This document shows positions 29,701 to 41,331 of a DNA stretch of 64,000 bases, in pieces. The notes under the pieces are model-generated. The model was not told the origin of the DNA, ran no database searches, and saw only the letters and a list, made by a program, of their open reading frames with translations. This DNA comes from Antedon mediterranea (Eukaryota; Echinodermata; Crinoidea; Comatulida; Antedonidae): positions 22,546,412 through 22,610,411 of the forward strand of contig NC_092675.1 of the NCBI RefSeq assembly GCF_964355755.1, given 5' to 3'. The stretch's first letter is position 1. Every line of letters begins with the position of its first letter. The position numbers and the translations under genes were made by a program.

Positions 29701-31945
29701 GATGTGGTTTTCCTTACATTCAATGGAATTGACCAGGATGTACACATACTGTAAATCTCATAGAGAGGTTATATTAGTAATGACCATGAAAAAGATACTG
29801 GTACCCAGCCAGCGTAAAATGTCACCAGAATTCAGTCTGTACTGCTCAACTGAATCATCCTTAGTTTTATGGAGAAATTGGAGAATGAATTAGACCCTCC
29901 CACACCTGCTTCTGTGGTAGCATGGGACAATTCCTTAGAAAAGTGTGTGTAATCAATTTTAATTATTAAGCGATTTGTGGTAAATCATTTTTGCTGTGAA
30001 AATAGTGTTTAAAAGAAATTTTGTGCAGTAAATCGTTTCTATAGTGTCCCTGTGTGTTGAGTGCTGCTACTACCAAACGGCGCTTATTTGTTCTTTTTAT
30101 GATATAAAGTGCCGAAACATTTGTACGGTATTTTCCACCCACAGCGAATTGTTGGGTGGAGCCTACAATGATCAGGACATACATTAGATCACTGTATTCA
30201 TTTCAAATCTAAGCATTTATCTTTATGCAACATTTATATTGTTCGGCAATTTCATTAAAAGAGAAATTTATTTGGTTGCTGCCGACCGTCCATGTCATCA
30301 AGGTTACTATTAATCTTCCGAAGATTTCAATCTAATTTTCTGTTTAATTTTATCCGCCATCTCTTGATTCAAACACTCAACAGAATCCAAGTGTTCTTGA
30401 AAATTTACCTTTGCTGCACGTACTGTTACATATTTCAAGTTGGCAATTATTTTTCAAGAAAATGGCATTTTGTCTTATTCAACAATCTTGCTAATAATAA
30501 TCTTAATATGGATAATATTTAATTGCTCTTTGCTGCATTGATTTCATAGTGGTGGCTAGCCATTGATTTTGCATGCATACTCACAATATTCTGAGACATG
30601 TCGTTATTTTGAGACAGCCATGCAGCTGCACATCTTATGAATTTGATAATTCATTTTGAATGGTGTTTTCTTTTGGATCTACATTAAAAATTATCGTGTT
30701 AATAAAAGTAATCCTCATAAACAGAAAATGACACCATTTTGAATGGTGTTTGCTTTTTGATCTACAGTAAAAATTATGATGTTAATAAAAGTAAGCCTCA
30801 GAAACAGAAAATGATACCATAAACTGTAGTTTATAGTCTAATACTACTATTATGATCTTAGTCTGACAAGCCATTAGTGCACAGGTACCAGGTATAAATG
30901 GTAGTAAATTGGGTCCTATCAACTGTATCAATTATTTTAAATAGAGATTTTTACAGGGCTTCAAAATAGTGTTTTTTTGTACTGAAATTACCTTACTCCA
31001 TTACTGTTTATTATATTTGTCTTTTGTCTTCTTGTCTATTTTTTATTACATTTAATTTGCATTTTTTTCTCATGGCAGGTGTACACAAATAAAAACATAT
31101 TCATGGGACAATGCTCAAGTGATCTTGGTTGGTAATAAATGTGATATGGAAGAAGAAAGAGTACTGTCAGCAGAGAAAGGAAAACAATTGGCAGATCAAC
31201 TGGGTATGTAACGGTTTAAAATTAAATGGCTACAAAGGTGTTTGGATTTAAAGGAAGATAGGAAAGAAGTGACAATTTTAGTAGACCTGATACAGTGTAC
31301 AGTGTCATCAATGAACATACAGGGATCACTGTAAAGCTGGGTTCCCACTCAGACGCAATACTAGACGTAGAATCAACACAAGTGAGTTGACCAATCACAA
31401 GCGAATGATGGTGTATCGTGTTGCGATTGGTCAAATATACTTGCGGTTTGGTTACATCCAAGTGGGGACCAAGCTTTATTTTTTTTTAATTCTTTTTTGA
31501 AGAATTTATTCTTTCTTCTTTTTCTTATAATCTAAAGAGCTTGCAAGTGAAAAATTGTTTTCTCAACATTTATACATGCAGCTATATGCAAATCTTTTAT
31601 GGACATAGTCACGTGGCGCTTGAAAAAAAAAAGACGCTAATTCTGTTTGCGCAATCTGATGTGAACCTACTGTAAACTAGAGCCATAGTAGGTGTAAAAA
31701 ACCCTTTAAGTTTGTTAATAAATACTAAAAACTAAAGATTCTTTAATCTAATTTCAGGTTTGGAGTTCTTTGAAACCAGTGCAAAAGAAAACATAAACGT
31801 AAAACAAACATTTGAGCGACTTGTGGATATAATATGCGACAAAATGTCAGAAAGTTTGGATTCCGACCCAACAATTGTAAGCGGCTCAAAAGGCACGAGG
31901 CTAACGGAAAACCCTCAACCAGCTTCAAGCAATTGTAGCTGTTAA
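17534..31945 (+). CDS. RAB3: Rab3 small GTPase, four coding exons, complete
   Basis: Rab3 is a vesicle-associated GTPase that acts with RIM, rabphilin and related effectors in regulated exocytosis at synapses and secretory cells. Exons 17534-17761, 29436-29554, 31079-31203 and 31758-31945 join in frame to 219 aa, the usual Rab3 length. Visible are the P-loop '[19 protein letters not shown]' (from residue 29), switch I '[15 protein letters not shown]', '[20 protein letters not shown]' (77-96), the guanine specificity motif 'NKCD' (135-138) and 'SAK' (165-167). The C-terminus 'SSNCSC' gives the CXC motif for double geranylgeranylation. The ATG directly follows a splice acceptor, implying an upstream non-coding exon. 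No residue needed for GTP binding is missing. Assignment to Rab3 rather than Rab26/27/37 rests on the '[20 protein letters not shown]' and '[20 protein letters not shown]' signatures. Confidence 0.97.
20187..21439. mobile_element. hAT-like non-autonomous transposon, 1253 bp
   Basis: Ends are CAGGGCATCA and TGATGCCCTG, a perfect 10-bp TIR. The 7-bp repeat ATGTATG flanks both sides (20180-20186 and 21440-21446), close to the 8-bp duplication of hAT elements. Both subterminal regions are filled with inverted copies of GAGAGCAA / TTGCTCTCCT and GGAGCGCG motifs (20211-20290, 21125-21150, 21353-21425). A C-homopolymer run is at about 20321-20338. No transposase frame is visible. Confidence 0.85.
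21659..21895 (+). mobile_element. tRNA-derived SINE (family A)
   Basis: The tRNA-like head has A box TGGCTTAGTGG and B box GGTTCAAGTCC. The body and the tail 'CAATTGCTGGATGGATCACC' match the copy at 10195-10428. The long open frame 21618-21902 lies across it and is not a gene. Confidence 0.92.
22507..22529. other. 23-bp palindrome
   Basis: Arms CATGGAGGTAC and GTACCTCCATG are perfectly complementary around a single A. It may be a protein site or a chance or TE remnant; no function can be assigned. Confidence 0.6.
25787..25980. repeat. 90-bp direct tandem repeat
   Basis: The units starting 'TTTAGTTAAGTAGCACTGAG' at 25787 and 'TTTAGTTGAGTAGCACTGAG' at 25877 are nearly identical, and a third partial unit begins at 25967. 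A diverged related motif (GGTGTTCAGACAGT) lies near 25466. Confidence 0.9.
27195..27365. repeat. Imperfect repeat around 'ACTTTTGGGGTTTGGCAGG'
   Basis: About three diverged units share the pattern of a TTGAGG/TGATGAAG start, then CTTTTGGG, then TTTGGCAGGAAAATCTG. They account for the open frame at 27025-27288, which I do not consider a gene. Confidence 0.55.
29436..29554 (+). CDS. RAB3: Rab3 coding exon 2
   Basis: The exon follows GTTTTTCAG, starts at the DTAGQE motif and ends GATTG before GTAAGA. The missing G of the Trp codon is the first base of exon 3. Confidence 0.96.
29555..31078 (+). other. Rab3 intron between coding exons 2 and 3
   Basis: AT-rich intron containing an 83-bp tandem repeat (30652-30817) and a short stem TCCACCCA/TGGGTGGA at 30134-30160. 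No gene seen. Confidence 0.7.
30652..30817. repeat. 83-bp tandem repeat, two copies
   Basis: Copies start CATTTTGAATGGTGTTT at 30652 and 30735 and both run through 'GTTAATAAAAGTAA' and 'AACAGAAAATGA' with few changes. Confidence 0.9.
31079..31203 (+). CDS. RAB3: Rab3 coding exon 3
   Basis: The exon encodes '[20 protein letters not shown]' to 'GKQLADQL' and ends CTGG before GTATGT, one base into a glycine codon. Confidence 0.96.
31334..31476. mobile_element. Short TA-flanked MITE, 143 bp
   Basis: The left end AAGCTGGGTTCCCACTCAGA and the reverse complement of the right end, AAGCTTGGTCCCCACTTGGA, are imperfect inverted repeats with TA on each side (31332-31333, 31477-31478). An inner pair around 'GACCAATCACAA' and 'TTGCGATTGGTC' extends the hairpin. 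It is in the last Rab3 intron. Confidence 0.75.
31758..31945 (+). CDS. RAB3: Rab3 coding exon 4 and stop
   Basis: The exon encodes '[20 protein letters not shown]' through the hypervariable tail to 'ASSNCSC' and TAA 31943-31945. Confidence 0.96.
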
Positions 31946-32200
31946 AGGTCAAAGGTTAAGTTAATTGGGTAGATTTGTTGACTCTCGTGGAGACGTATAT
32001 CTTCAACTGCATTCCCTTTCACTAAAAACTACTTTAAAAAATGATTAAAAAATAATTAATTAAAATCTATTGTGTTCAATGTCCAGCTATAAATTCTATT
32101 CAATATTGATGTTTACCCATCAATTTATATTACCATAGATAAATATGGTGTACTGTTTTTAGTGCTTGTTATAATAATTTACAATTATTTGAAAATCAAG

Positions 32201-32206
32201 AATAAA
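32201..32206 (+). terminator. First polyadenylation signal after Rab3
   Basis: AATAAA is 256 bp after the Rab3 stop. Neuronal genes often use distal sites as well, so a longer 3' UTR into the AT-rich DNA beyond is possible. Confidence 0.45.
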
Positions 32207-32212
32207 ATTTTG

Positions 32213-32465
32213 TTAGTGACGCCACGAAGTGACACTAACAACATAGTGGTTTGATGAAAACATGCGTATGAGGTTTCCAAAACACATATTCTAGCTTAAA
32301 GACATTTTTGTTTAAAAACAAAAAATCTACTAAAAGGTGTAGTTTAATTATTAATTAACTACTTATGTTACGGTTAAATATTTTGTCACTTTGTGAAAAC
32401 ACAAAATGCATTTCACATGCGTGGTGTCGGTAGTCATGTTAGTCCTCACTTTGTGGCGTCACTGA
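32213..32465. mobile_element. MITE with TTAGTGACGCCAC ends
   Basis: The left end TTAGTGACGCCACGAAGTGA and the reverse complement of the right end, TCAGTGACGCCACAAAGTGA, match at 18 of 20 positions. Similarity continues through 'ACTAACA...'. No clear target duplication and no coding capacity. It begins seven bases after the Rab3 AATAAA. Confidence 0.7.
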
Positions 32466-35400
32466 TGATATGATGCAATAGCGTTGATGATTAGGGTTCT
32501 TGTTCACTAATAACATTAAATGTTTATCATTCAATATATAAAAAAAAATAAATGTGTATGATGTATAAAACGCATGTCATTGTTTATAAATAGTAGGTTT
32601 TCTTGGAGCTGATAATTTAAACATGGACGAATTTAGCCATTAATCTGTGCTTAGTATCAACCAACATGTGGGTAAAATATAACTGTTTCTTTTATCCTTA
32701 AGTTATTACGTTTAGATATAAAATGTATTCAAATTAAGTTTATGATATATTTATTCATCATGGATGCATGATTGATGGTGATTTTTGCATAGATTTAATA
32801 GGAAGAAAAAAACGGTGAAGAAACAAAGACATTTGTTGGTAATACACAAAAAGACATTGCAATAATATCAAATGCTTATACTGTACTGACATATTTAAAA
32901 TAAAAAAACACCTCATAAGTATTAGTCAAAAATATATTCAGCACTGATTATGTGATAACCATGAAAATATAATTATTATTCACATCCCATCATTATTAAA
33001 GATAGATTATTTTTATGGAAAAACATTAAAATGAAAACCCGATGGAATTAAACATAAATATAATCAGAGATAATTTATTCACAGTCCCCATGCAGAAAGA
33101 TTTTTCCGATCTGAAAGAAATTTCTGTTATGGATATTATAATGACTAAAGTTAAGTCCATAATAACTATTGAATGTGATTGTTATTGAACCTGGTTGAAA
33201 AATGATTAATACTAGATTTTTTACCTATTATAGCTTCCAACATTTTCATAAAATAATCAATTATAATGGCATTATAATATGGCATGTGATGCACTTATCC
33301 TTGGCTACGATATTAGCGTAAAATCTAATTTTATTTGAGGAGAGCATTTGCTAGATAATTTTAATCATCATCAGTATTGACAATGTGTGGGCAGTTGAAT
33401 TCATTTAATCAAATGTAGTCGTGGTAACTGCTGACATAATATTCTTTTTACTTTATAGTTCTTAATTACTGACTTTAATTCATGAACATATGTAATCAAA
33501 TATTTTAATTTAGATAACGTAATTCGTGTAGGCCAGTCTCACCATTTTCATATTTTTGAATCCCATGTTGTTTTTCGGATTAATATTATTTTGATTATTT
33601 CACTGTCAATTATTCTTGTACAGAGAATGTATACTATTTATTTATTTTATTTATAAGAAATTCCACAAATTTGTATACTCTTTTTTTATTATGCTGTTAA
33701 TGTAGAAATATTTAAAAGTAATGTAGTGTTCTTTGAGTAGATGATAATTGTTGGTTGAAAAAAGTACTGACTATTTCTGTGTTTTATATCTATATCATCC
33801 ACAAGGACTGTTACAACCAAAGCACATTTCATTATTCCTTCAGATCAATAAAACTGCCTTAATTTTGCTCAGAAATTAGAACAGTTTATTTTAGCTAAAG
33901 GGGTGTTTTTGATAAACTAAATATTACATTCCTCTGATAAAAAAATATTTAAGAAATAATAATTTAATTTTCTGGGGAAAAAACCCAAATACAATACTTT
34001 ATTATTCCTGTTGTACATTCCATAATTTTAAATTGCTTCATCATTATTTTAAAAATTTAAATTATAATTTTTTTAGATTACACTATGTATCGGAAACGGA
34101 CCTGCCCACACAAAAAATGATAATGGCAAAATTTCCTTAAATAAGTATCATGTAGACAGCAAGTGAAAATTGAATAATAATATACCTACATTGATTAAAG
34201 TACAGTATTGAAGTGGTATTGATAAATTTTATTAGCATTATTTTCCAGTGTGGGTGTAAACAATAGCCTTATCTACCACGTAATCAAACATTTTATTTGG
34301 GTTCATGAATACAACTAAATTATTATGTATCTGGATATTAGTGTATATTAACTGATTAAGATTGTGTTTATTTTAATTTGGTTCGATTTTGGAGCATTAA
34401 TTCACTGCTTTACAAACTTAATGTCATCTTGTTCTTATATTTATTGTTGTGTTTCTTTATGACCAAGAAGAAGGTGTAAAGTATTACAAGTTTCAATTTA
34501 AGAATGTAATGTAGGCCACTTGTGTAAATCTATACACACTCATTCATACAATATTTATAGTGGGTTTTATGCAAAATGAAACATACAACATGTGAAGTTC
34601 TCATTTCAGTCTCCCTCCCCTCTACTTCTACTAAAACGTGTATTATAAAATGAATATGAACTTTATGGATTTCTAACATTGAGAATCGCCACCCTTTCCT
34701 GAAAACTATGCCACCACTAACATATAATTGTTGCCAATTTGTCATATCATTATAATTGCTTCTGTATTTTGTTAGTGGTTTGCAATGTACAGTATTTGTC
34801 TTTTATTCTAATAGTTTAATGTAATCAAAATATATTATGAGAAAGGTCAGAGTTCAATGTAATTTATGCTTCTGCTGCTGTACCTTTCTGTATTAAATAT
34901 ATTACAAAATTATGTAATAATGTACCATCATTAACATAATTGCTTCTGTATTTTGTTTTTTTCTAGCTAATTGCAATGTCTTTTGTCTTTCATTCAATCA
35001 CCATGTATTCTCAATATGTCAAAGTTCAAAATTATCTTAAGTTGTTGTTATGTTTATTGATGAATATGATTTTATTTGACGAAAGGGTGAACATTTTGTT
35101 ATAATAATATAAAAATATTTATATTATTTATTATAATACAAAATACTTATTTAAATTGTTTATATTATTGTGTTTAGAAAGTATAATTAGAAAATTAGAT
35201 TAAATATTACTGTATACATGGCATAAATGTTTGATACCTCAGGATTTGTTTCTTGGTTTGTAATTCACCAGAGCTCTCCTAGAATAAAGCATTTTCTTCC
35301 TGAAAAACTGATTGAGACTGTAACTAAGCAAGTTGTGCAATCCAACCCTAGCATTCCTTTCATATATGGTAGCAAAATGTGTTTGCCGTATGTTATCCAT

Positions 35401-36036
35401 GTGTAATGTATGAACCGTCTTTTGTTATTATCTATAGTCTGTGTACAGACCATATCGGGGTACGCAAGCTGGGTTTAATTCCATATTTGTACCTTTCAAA
35501 CAGGTCTGTACAAATCATATTTATAGGCGTCGCCAGAGGTGCGAAAAAACTTTTTTTAACAGTATATTCAAGCAACATTGTCAATATATCTAAAGAAAAA
35601 ATAAAAGTTTAGTTCCCGCAGATATTGGGTCACGTTTGCATGCTATAGTTAATATATTTATTATGTAATCCTAATATGTGTGTCAATTTAACCTACTCTC
35701 CAAAATCCTGGCGACGCCTGCATATAACTGCATAATTTGATTTTATTTGTTTGAAAAAAAAAGTGCAAACTTGGTGGTGTTCAATTAGATGTAGATAATA
35801 TCATAGTCAAAATATAATGGTATATAAATATATTTATGTAAGTAAATGTTTAACAAATTCTATAAACATTGCAGATTGATATCCAATAATATGTTCCCCT
35901 TCTAGTTACATTAGCAATGTGTAACCAAGTGAATCTGTATGTGTATATTGAATGGTGAAAATAAATTAACTATAGAGGTAGAATTCATGTTCACTTTTTT
36001 TTATCAGAATCACAGAGTATTCAGAGATGAAACATT

Positions 36037-36146
36037 TAGCCTGACAAGCTTTGTGTTCGAAACATGTCCTAGACTGACAAGCTTGTGTCCGAAAGATCTC
36101 CTAGCCCGACGAGCTTCTATCGGGAACATCTCCTAGCCTGACTAAT
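36037..36146. repeat. 32-33-bp repeat, three and a half copies
   Basis: Units begin TAGCCTGACAAGCT at 36037, 36070, 36102 and 36134, each followed by a CGAAA or CGGGAA and a TCTCC or GTCC segment, with gradual divergence. Confidence 0.85.
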
Positions 36147-36309
36147 TACCCTCTTAAAATAACTACTCCTAAAGACAACTGCTATTAAATAATACAATCC
36201 ATTGTAAAGACAATGAATAGAAAAATTCACTGTACTATAATACAGGGATTTTGTCCAAAAATTAAATTCTTTTCAATAATATTGTTAAAGATGCGCATAC
36301 ATTGAGTTA

Positions 36310-36708
36310 AGGCCCATTTACACTAGGGCGATAACGATCGACAATAAATAGACAAGCATGCATTTTTCTTATATAAAACAAAATAATTTAGAAAGTTTTT
36401 CGTTCTAGAATTATAGAATACTCATTTATTCTGTCTTTGATAAAATAATATTTTTTTTTAAATCCAATCAAATGACGTCATGATCAATAAACCGTAAATA
36501 TCGTTGTATTGTCACGATATTATTGCTCTTACTAATCATGATGTCATTTGATTGGACGTCTGAAATTATCATTTTCATCAAAGGAAGCATAGATGGTTTC
36601 TAAATAGTCCTAGAATAAATACTTTTTAGATTTCTTTTGTTTTATGTATGAGCAATGCATGCTTGTCTATTTATCGTCGATTGTTATCGTCCTAGTGTAA
36701 ATGGGCCT
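36310..36708. mobile_element. PIF/Harbinger-like MITE with TTA target duplication
   Basis: AGGCCCATTTACACTAGGGC at the left is inverted as GTCCTAGTGTAAATGGGCCT at the right. TIR similarity extends about 50 bp through GATCGACAATAAATAGACAA and GCATGC. TTA flanks both sides (36307-36309, 36709-36711), the typical 3-bp Harbinger-type duplication. Weaker pairing of the interior suggests a long foldback structure. No transposase. Confidence 0.88.
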
Positions 36709-36716
36709 TTATCCTC

Positions 36717-37825
36717 TTATTGATGTATAGTAACCAGTTACGTCAAATAAAAGGCTAGAAATTTGCCAATTTTTGAAAGGGAAACAATTTTTGTACTTAT
36801 AATAGTACAGGGAGTTTTGTCAACAAAATACACTTTTCAAATTGATAAATAAATAAATACACTTTTCAAAGTCAATAATTTTGTCATAATGTTTCTTTGT
36901 ATGTTTATACATGCAATATATAGTATCATCTTATTGATGTATAGTAACCAGTTATGTCAAAGAATAAAAGGCTATAAATTTGCCAATTTTTGGAAAGAAT
37001 CCCTGTACAGGGATTTGTCCAAAAAGGGCTACAAAATATACACTTTTCTAAATTAAATAATTATGTCATAATATAATAGTATAGTCACAATATATAGTAT
37101 CATCTTATTGATGTATAGTAACCAGTTATGTCAAAGAATAAAAGGCTATAAATTTGCCAATTTTTGGAAAGAATCCCTGTACTATAGTACAGGGATTTGT
37201 CCAAAAAGGGCTACAAATATACACTTTTCTAAATTCAATAATTATGTCATTGAAATATGTCATAATATAATAGTATAGTCACAATATATAGTATCATCTT
37301 ATTGATGTATAGTAACCAGTTATGTCAAAGAATAAAAGGCCAATTTTTGGACAGAATCGCACAGGGATTTGTCCAAAAAGGGCTACAAATATACACTTTT
37401 CTAAATTCAATAATTATGTCATAATATAATTGTATAGTCACAATATATAGTATCATCTTATTGACGTATAGTAACCAGTTATGTCAAAGAATAAAAGGCT
37501 ATAAATTTGCCAATTTTTGGAAAGAATCCCTGTATAGTACAGGGATTTGTCCAAAAAGGGCTACAAATATGTACTTTTCTAAATTCAATAATTATGTCAT
37601 TGAATTATGTCATAATATAATAGTATAGTCACAATATATAGTATCATCTTATTGATGTATAGTAACCAGTTATGTCAAAGAATAAAAGGCTATAAATTTG
37701 CCAATTTTTGGAAAGAATCCCTGTACTATAGTACATGGATTTGTCCAAAAAGGACTACAAATATGCACTTTTCTAAATTCAATAATTATGTCATAATGTT
37801 TCTGTATATGTGTATACATTGCATA
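36717..37825. repeat. Satellite-like array, six monomers of about 159-214 bp
   Basis: Monomers begin TTATTGATGTATAGTAACCA (one has GACG) at 36717, 36931, 37105, 37299, 37458 and 37649. Each holds 'CTATAAATTTGCCAATTTTT' or a shortened form, and often the palindromic block CCTGTACTATAGTACAGGGA followed by 'TTTGTCCAAAAAGGGCTACA'. Length changes come from local deletions. It starts nine bases after the Harbinger-like MITE. Confidence 0.93.
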
Positions 37826-39054
37826 AAAAAACCTAAATCAACTTTGACTTTCCTCTGTGATTCTAACAACGGATTCTTTGTAATCTTTCCACTGAATAAG
37901 CTTGTATAACCCGAAAAAAAAAAAAACAATAATGGAAGAGAATAGCACTAGTTTGAATCAGAAACATACCTTTTACTTTCCAAATCCAATTGGAATTTTT
38001 ATGGTTTGGATTTAGTACAAATATATTTTGTAATAATTGTATAACAATGAGGTATTGTATGTATTATATCCTATTCTATACGACATACAGACAATTACCC
38101 GTGCAGGTACAATTTCACGTACAATATTTTAATATTTTAAAATTATCATTCATTTTCATGAACACCCTTTTTAAATCTAGTTGCCTCTATAATACCAATA
38201 AAAAGCCCTTATTTACGAGAGTTTGTATCATAAACAAGCTTAATACCAGCAAATTTCAAAAGTTTCATACTAAAAATTGTTTTTGTGCTGCTTGAGCAAC
38301 GAATTTTTAGTTAAATTTCAGAATACATTTTTTTTTTACCAACAATAATATTTCATGTCTCTCTGGAACTAGAGTTTATGCCTTTGAGATTGGTAAAATT
38401 TCAATTAAACATACATAGTTTATGCAGAGCTGCAGTAGACCACACAGTAAAGTGGTATTTGAGGGAGTCTCTTATAGAGAGAAAAACCTATAGCCTACAG
38501 TAGGGATGGACCTATGCGTAGGACCTATGCATGCTATAACAAAGCCTAATAATAATAATATTTGCAAGGACTGATGAACTATGTCATGTTTTTTCAAATT
38601 TTTTCAGGTACAGCCGCTCCATAATCTCTTTGCTTTTCTTCCTTATATCTTTTAACATAAAATTATTTTTACTAACACACATTACTGTTTATATGCCTAA
38701 TGTAATATGTTTTACATCTTTAACATAATTTCATAAACATCTTCATGTCGTACAACTACTCGTAACATTTTTTCTCAACTTTCTATCATCTAAAAGTCGT
38801 AGTTAGTCATGCCTCGGGTCACATTCTATGGTCACCGTACAGGTAGGCTACTACATTAGTACTTCTATGAATGGATGACTAGCCGGTGACAATAACGCTA
38901 GTTGGTCATACCCAGTACCGTTTTGATTTTACGTTCATTCGGGAAACCACCTCACGACAAAGCCTAGTGATTTTTTCAAATATTGGGTTTTTTGAGTACC
39001 AAGTCTGGCTTAACATCAAACAAACAAAAACAAACAAAAACAAACGTTATTTAA

Positions 39055-39055
<1 letters not shown>

Positions 39056-39098
<43 letters not shown>
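39056..39098. repeat. (TTA)n microsatellite
   Basis: About fourteen uninterrupted TTA/TAT units. Confidence 0.97.
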
Positions 39099-39099
<1 letters not shown>

Positions 39100-39335
39100 A
39101 TTCATTTAATAAACATTGTACAAATATTCAAGCATTAAATACAAAGAAAATTCACATATATTTACAAGTCAAAAATTCATACAGATTAATAACAAATAAT
39201 GGTTTTATAACGATAATACATTTAACCAGAAGAACTATGTCATGTTTTTTCAATTTACTGTGCGCATGCATGCATGCTTCTTCCTTCCACCAGGTCCAGG
39301 TGACAACAACGCATAGATTGACACAGCTTGTTCTA

Positions 39336-39480
39336 AAGCTCTGTCTACACATAAAATTAGTTTGACAACAAAAGTTTGATGTGGTGTGGATGCTCAAATA
39401 TGGTAGTGATATGCCCAAATATGGTAGTGATATGACATCATCATGTCCATATATGGGCAAATTTGATAGTTTAGAGAGAT
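39336..39480. repeat. Dispersed repeat (AAAGCTCTGTCTACAC family)
   Basis: Begins near AAAGCTCTGTCTACAC, with 'AAATATGGTAGTGATATG' twice. A related segment with 'CTATGTCTACACTA' and 'AAATATGGTAGTGATATGTG' is at 62515-62600, so this is a mobile family with at least two copies here. Confidence 0.65.
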
Positions 39481-39988
39481 CTTTAGGTTGTTGGTCGTCG
39501 ATGTGAATCAATTCATTGTTTCTGTATCATTGATGAGGGTCATAATCCAGACCTGGCAATTGTAAAATATTTCTTCTGCCAGCAACCCTTAAACGATGTT
39601 ACACGTACATCAACTTCTCCTTCTTCTAGCTAAAAAAAAAATTGATTTTTAGAGAGGTATAACACATTTATAGAACTTTCACTGCTGGTCTTTAATTTGG
39701 GAAGGAGTACACTTCAGAAATAGTGTGGTTCTTTTAAACTCTACAAACCCACCTGATTGCAGGCGTGAAAATTTCCCTTACATTAAAAAAAATAAATATA
39801 GTTTATTGTCAAAAGGTTGACATTAGACAGTAGTTTGCAACAACCCAACCCTTATCACCATCTTGAAAAACAACAAGATGCTGGTATAATAAAGGAGTAT
39901 GCTTGTGGCAGTGTTTTTATGATGTTAATGGAGCCGAGACAAAATAACAGTGTTCGTGTATGGGTTAAATATAATGTAATGCTAATAG

Positions 39989-40190
39989 CAGGCCTTGTCT
40001 TTTAAGGCGAGCGAGTGCAATCACTCACCTAACACACTCCTAAACAGCCCTTGAGGTGTGTGATTTACAACATGCTTAAATTTAATAAACTTCTACACAC
40101 CAAAATACAAACAGCACACCTACAGCACCCCTGAATGTATTGAGGAGTGCAATTTGTAGCACACCTATAATTTTCAAAAGACAAGGCCTG
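39989..40190. mobile_element. hAT-like MITE, 202 bp
   Basis: CAGGCCTTGTCTTTT and AAAAGACAAGGCCTG are perfect 15-bp terminal inverted repeats. TAATAG flanks both ends (39983-39988, 40191-40196). The inside has GAGTGCAATCACTCACC-type subterminal motifs, comparable in style to the larger element at 20187. Non-coding. Confidence 0.85.
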
Positions 40191-41331
40191 TAATAGACCC
40201 TTGTTCACACAGGATATTTTGTTGTTTGTTAGGCAGGATGGTCAGATGCTCACATTATTATGACTAATGAATAAATAGCTAGCTTGTCTTGATAAGTTAG
40301 TAAAACAGTGTGGTGATGTGAGATTCCGTTTTCGGACTTTTTTCCTGTTGTCTTGATCAATGTATTCGGTTTATTAGGCTTTTTCCTGGTTTCTTTTACA
40401 TTAACTTTTTCATTTTTATACTTGTGCTAAACAGCACATAGAGACTATTTGTATTTTGCGCTATATAAATTTAAAACTATTAAACCATTAAATGCTTAAT
40501 CAGAGAGTCATTTTTTAGGGCATCTTACTTAACCAGACGGACAACACAGCGACGACAAGCGGTGGTGGCACATGGTTAGTCTCGATTTATAGACATTATG
40601 AATACTAATCAAAAATGTTGTTTAGTAAAGAGAAACCGATATTATTAAATGAACAGAATTTTGTAATTGAGAAGCTTATACTGTAATTTGGAGATAAATT
40701 GCTATACACAGTTCCAGTCACAAGAGAGTTCTGGCCAATAAGTTCACCACTAGCAAATTTATTAATGCACAATTTATCTTTTAATCACATTAAAAGCTTT
40801 CAATACAAACTACACTTAACAAGTAGCCTAAATTTTTCGGTACTGGTAAATTCAAATTTGGATGTATACCAGATCATGTCAATTTGCTGTGTCAATCAAA
40901 ATAATGCCATAGATAATCCTACAGTACCTACTGGAAACTATTACTGTACTATTCAGTTCTATCTACTGTCCAGTGAAAATCACCCTAAGCTATCTTCTGG
41001 GTATAAGGATATTAGCAATTACAAGGTACCTGGGGAAAATGTTAGCTAGGACTAAGAATGAACAAATCATAAATTAAAGATTGTGCTACTCAGTTACTGT
41101 ATATTATTTCAAATAAATTTAAAAGTAATGAATAAACAACTGCATTAACAGTCAATGCAAATTCTACTAAACTGAAAAATAAAAAGTTGTATGTGTTTAT
41201 GCAAAGTACCAATATAAATACCAATGTATTTTAAGAGGTGAATCTTCAACTATGTTCTTAAAGAAAGAAGGTAAATGTCATTTGCAAATGGCCTGTTTTT
41301 TTTTTTTACTTGTTTTGTAGAACAATTACTT
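40191..41331. other. Intergenic DNA, no gene recognised
   Basis: Ordinary AT-rich DNA. The 116-codon frame at 40699-41049 shows no family motif and no flanking splice or repeat logic, so I do not call it. Confidence 0.55.

Larger units (their letters stand above)
31946..36306. other. Rab3 3' UTR and AT-rich downstream DNA
   Basis: Strongly AT-rich, with many TAATAA and poly-A/T runs, a short MITE at 32213-32465 and a 32-33-bp repeat at 36037-36146. No coding region supported. Part may be a long Rab3 3' UTR. Confidence 0.6.
37826..39988. other. Intergenic DNA with simple repeats
   Basis: AT-rich DNA. It contains a (TTA)n microsatellite at 39056-39098 and a dispersed repeat at 39336-39480 with two close copies of 'CAAATATGGTAGTGATATG'. 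The 159-codon frame at 38886-39365 includes a poly-leucine run made by the (TTA)n tract and is not credible as a gene. Confidence 0.65.

Noticed and set aside
36717-37825. CRISPR or spacer array
   Set aside because: Monomers of 159-214 bp repeat end to end without unique spacers, so it is satellite-like.
38886-39365. 159-codon open frame with a long leucine run
   Set aside because: The leucines come from a (TTA)n microsatellite, and the rest has no family motif and no splice context.
40699-41049. 116-codon plus-strand frame
   Set aside because: No motif, no biased composition and no exon signals; chance frame in AT-rich DNA is more likely.
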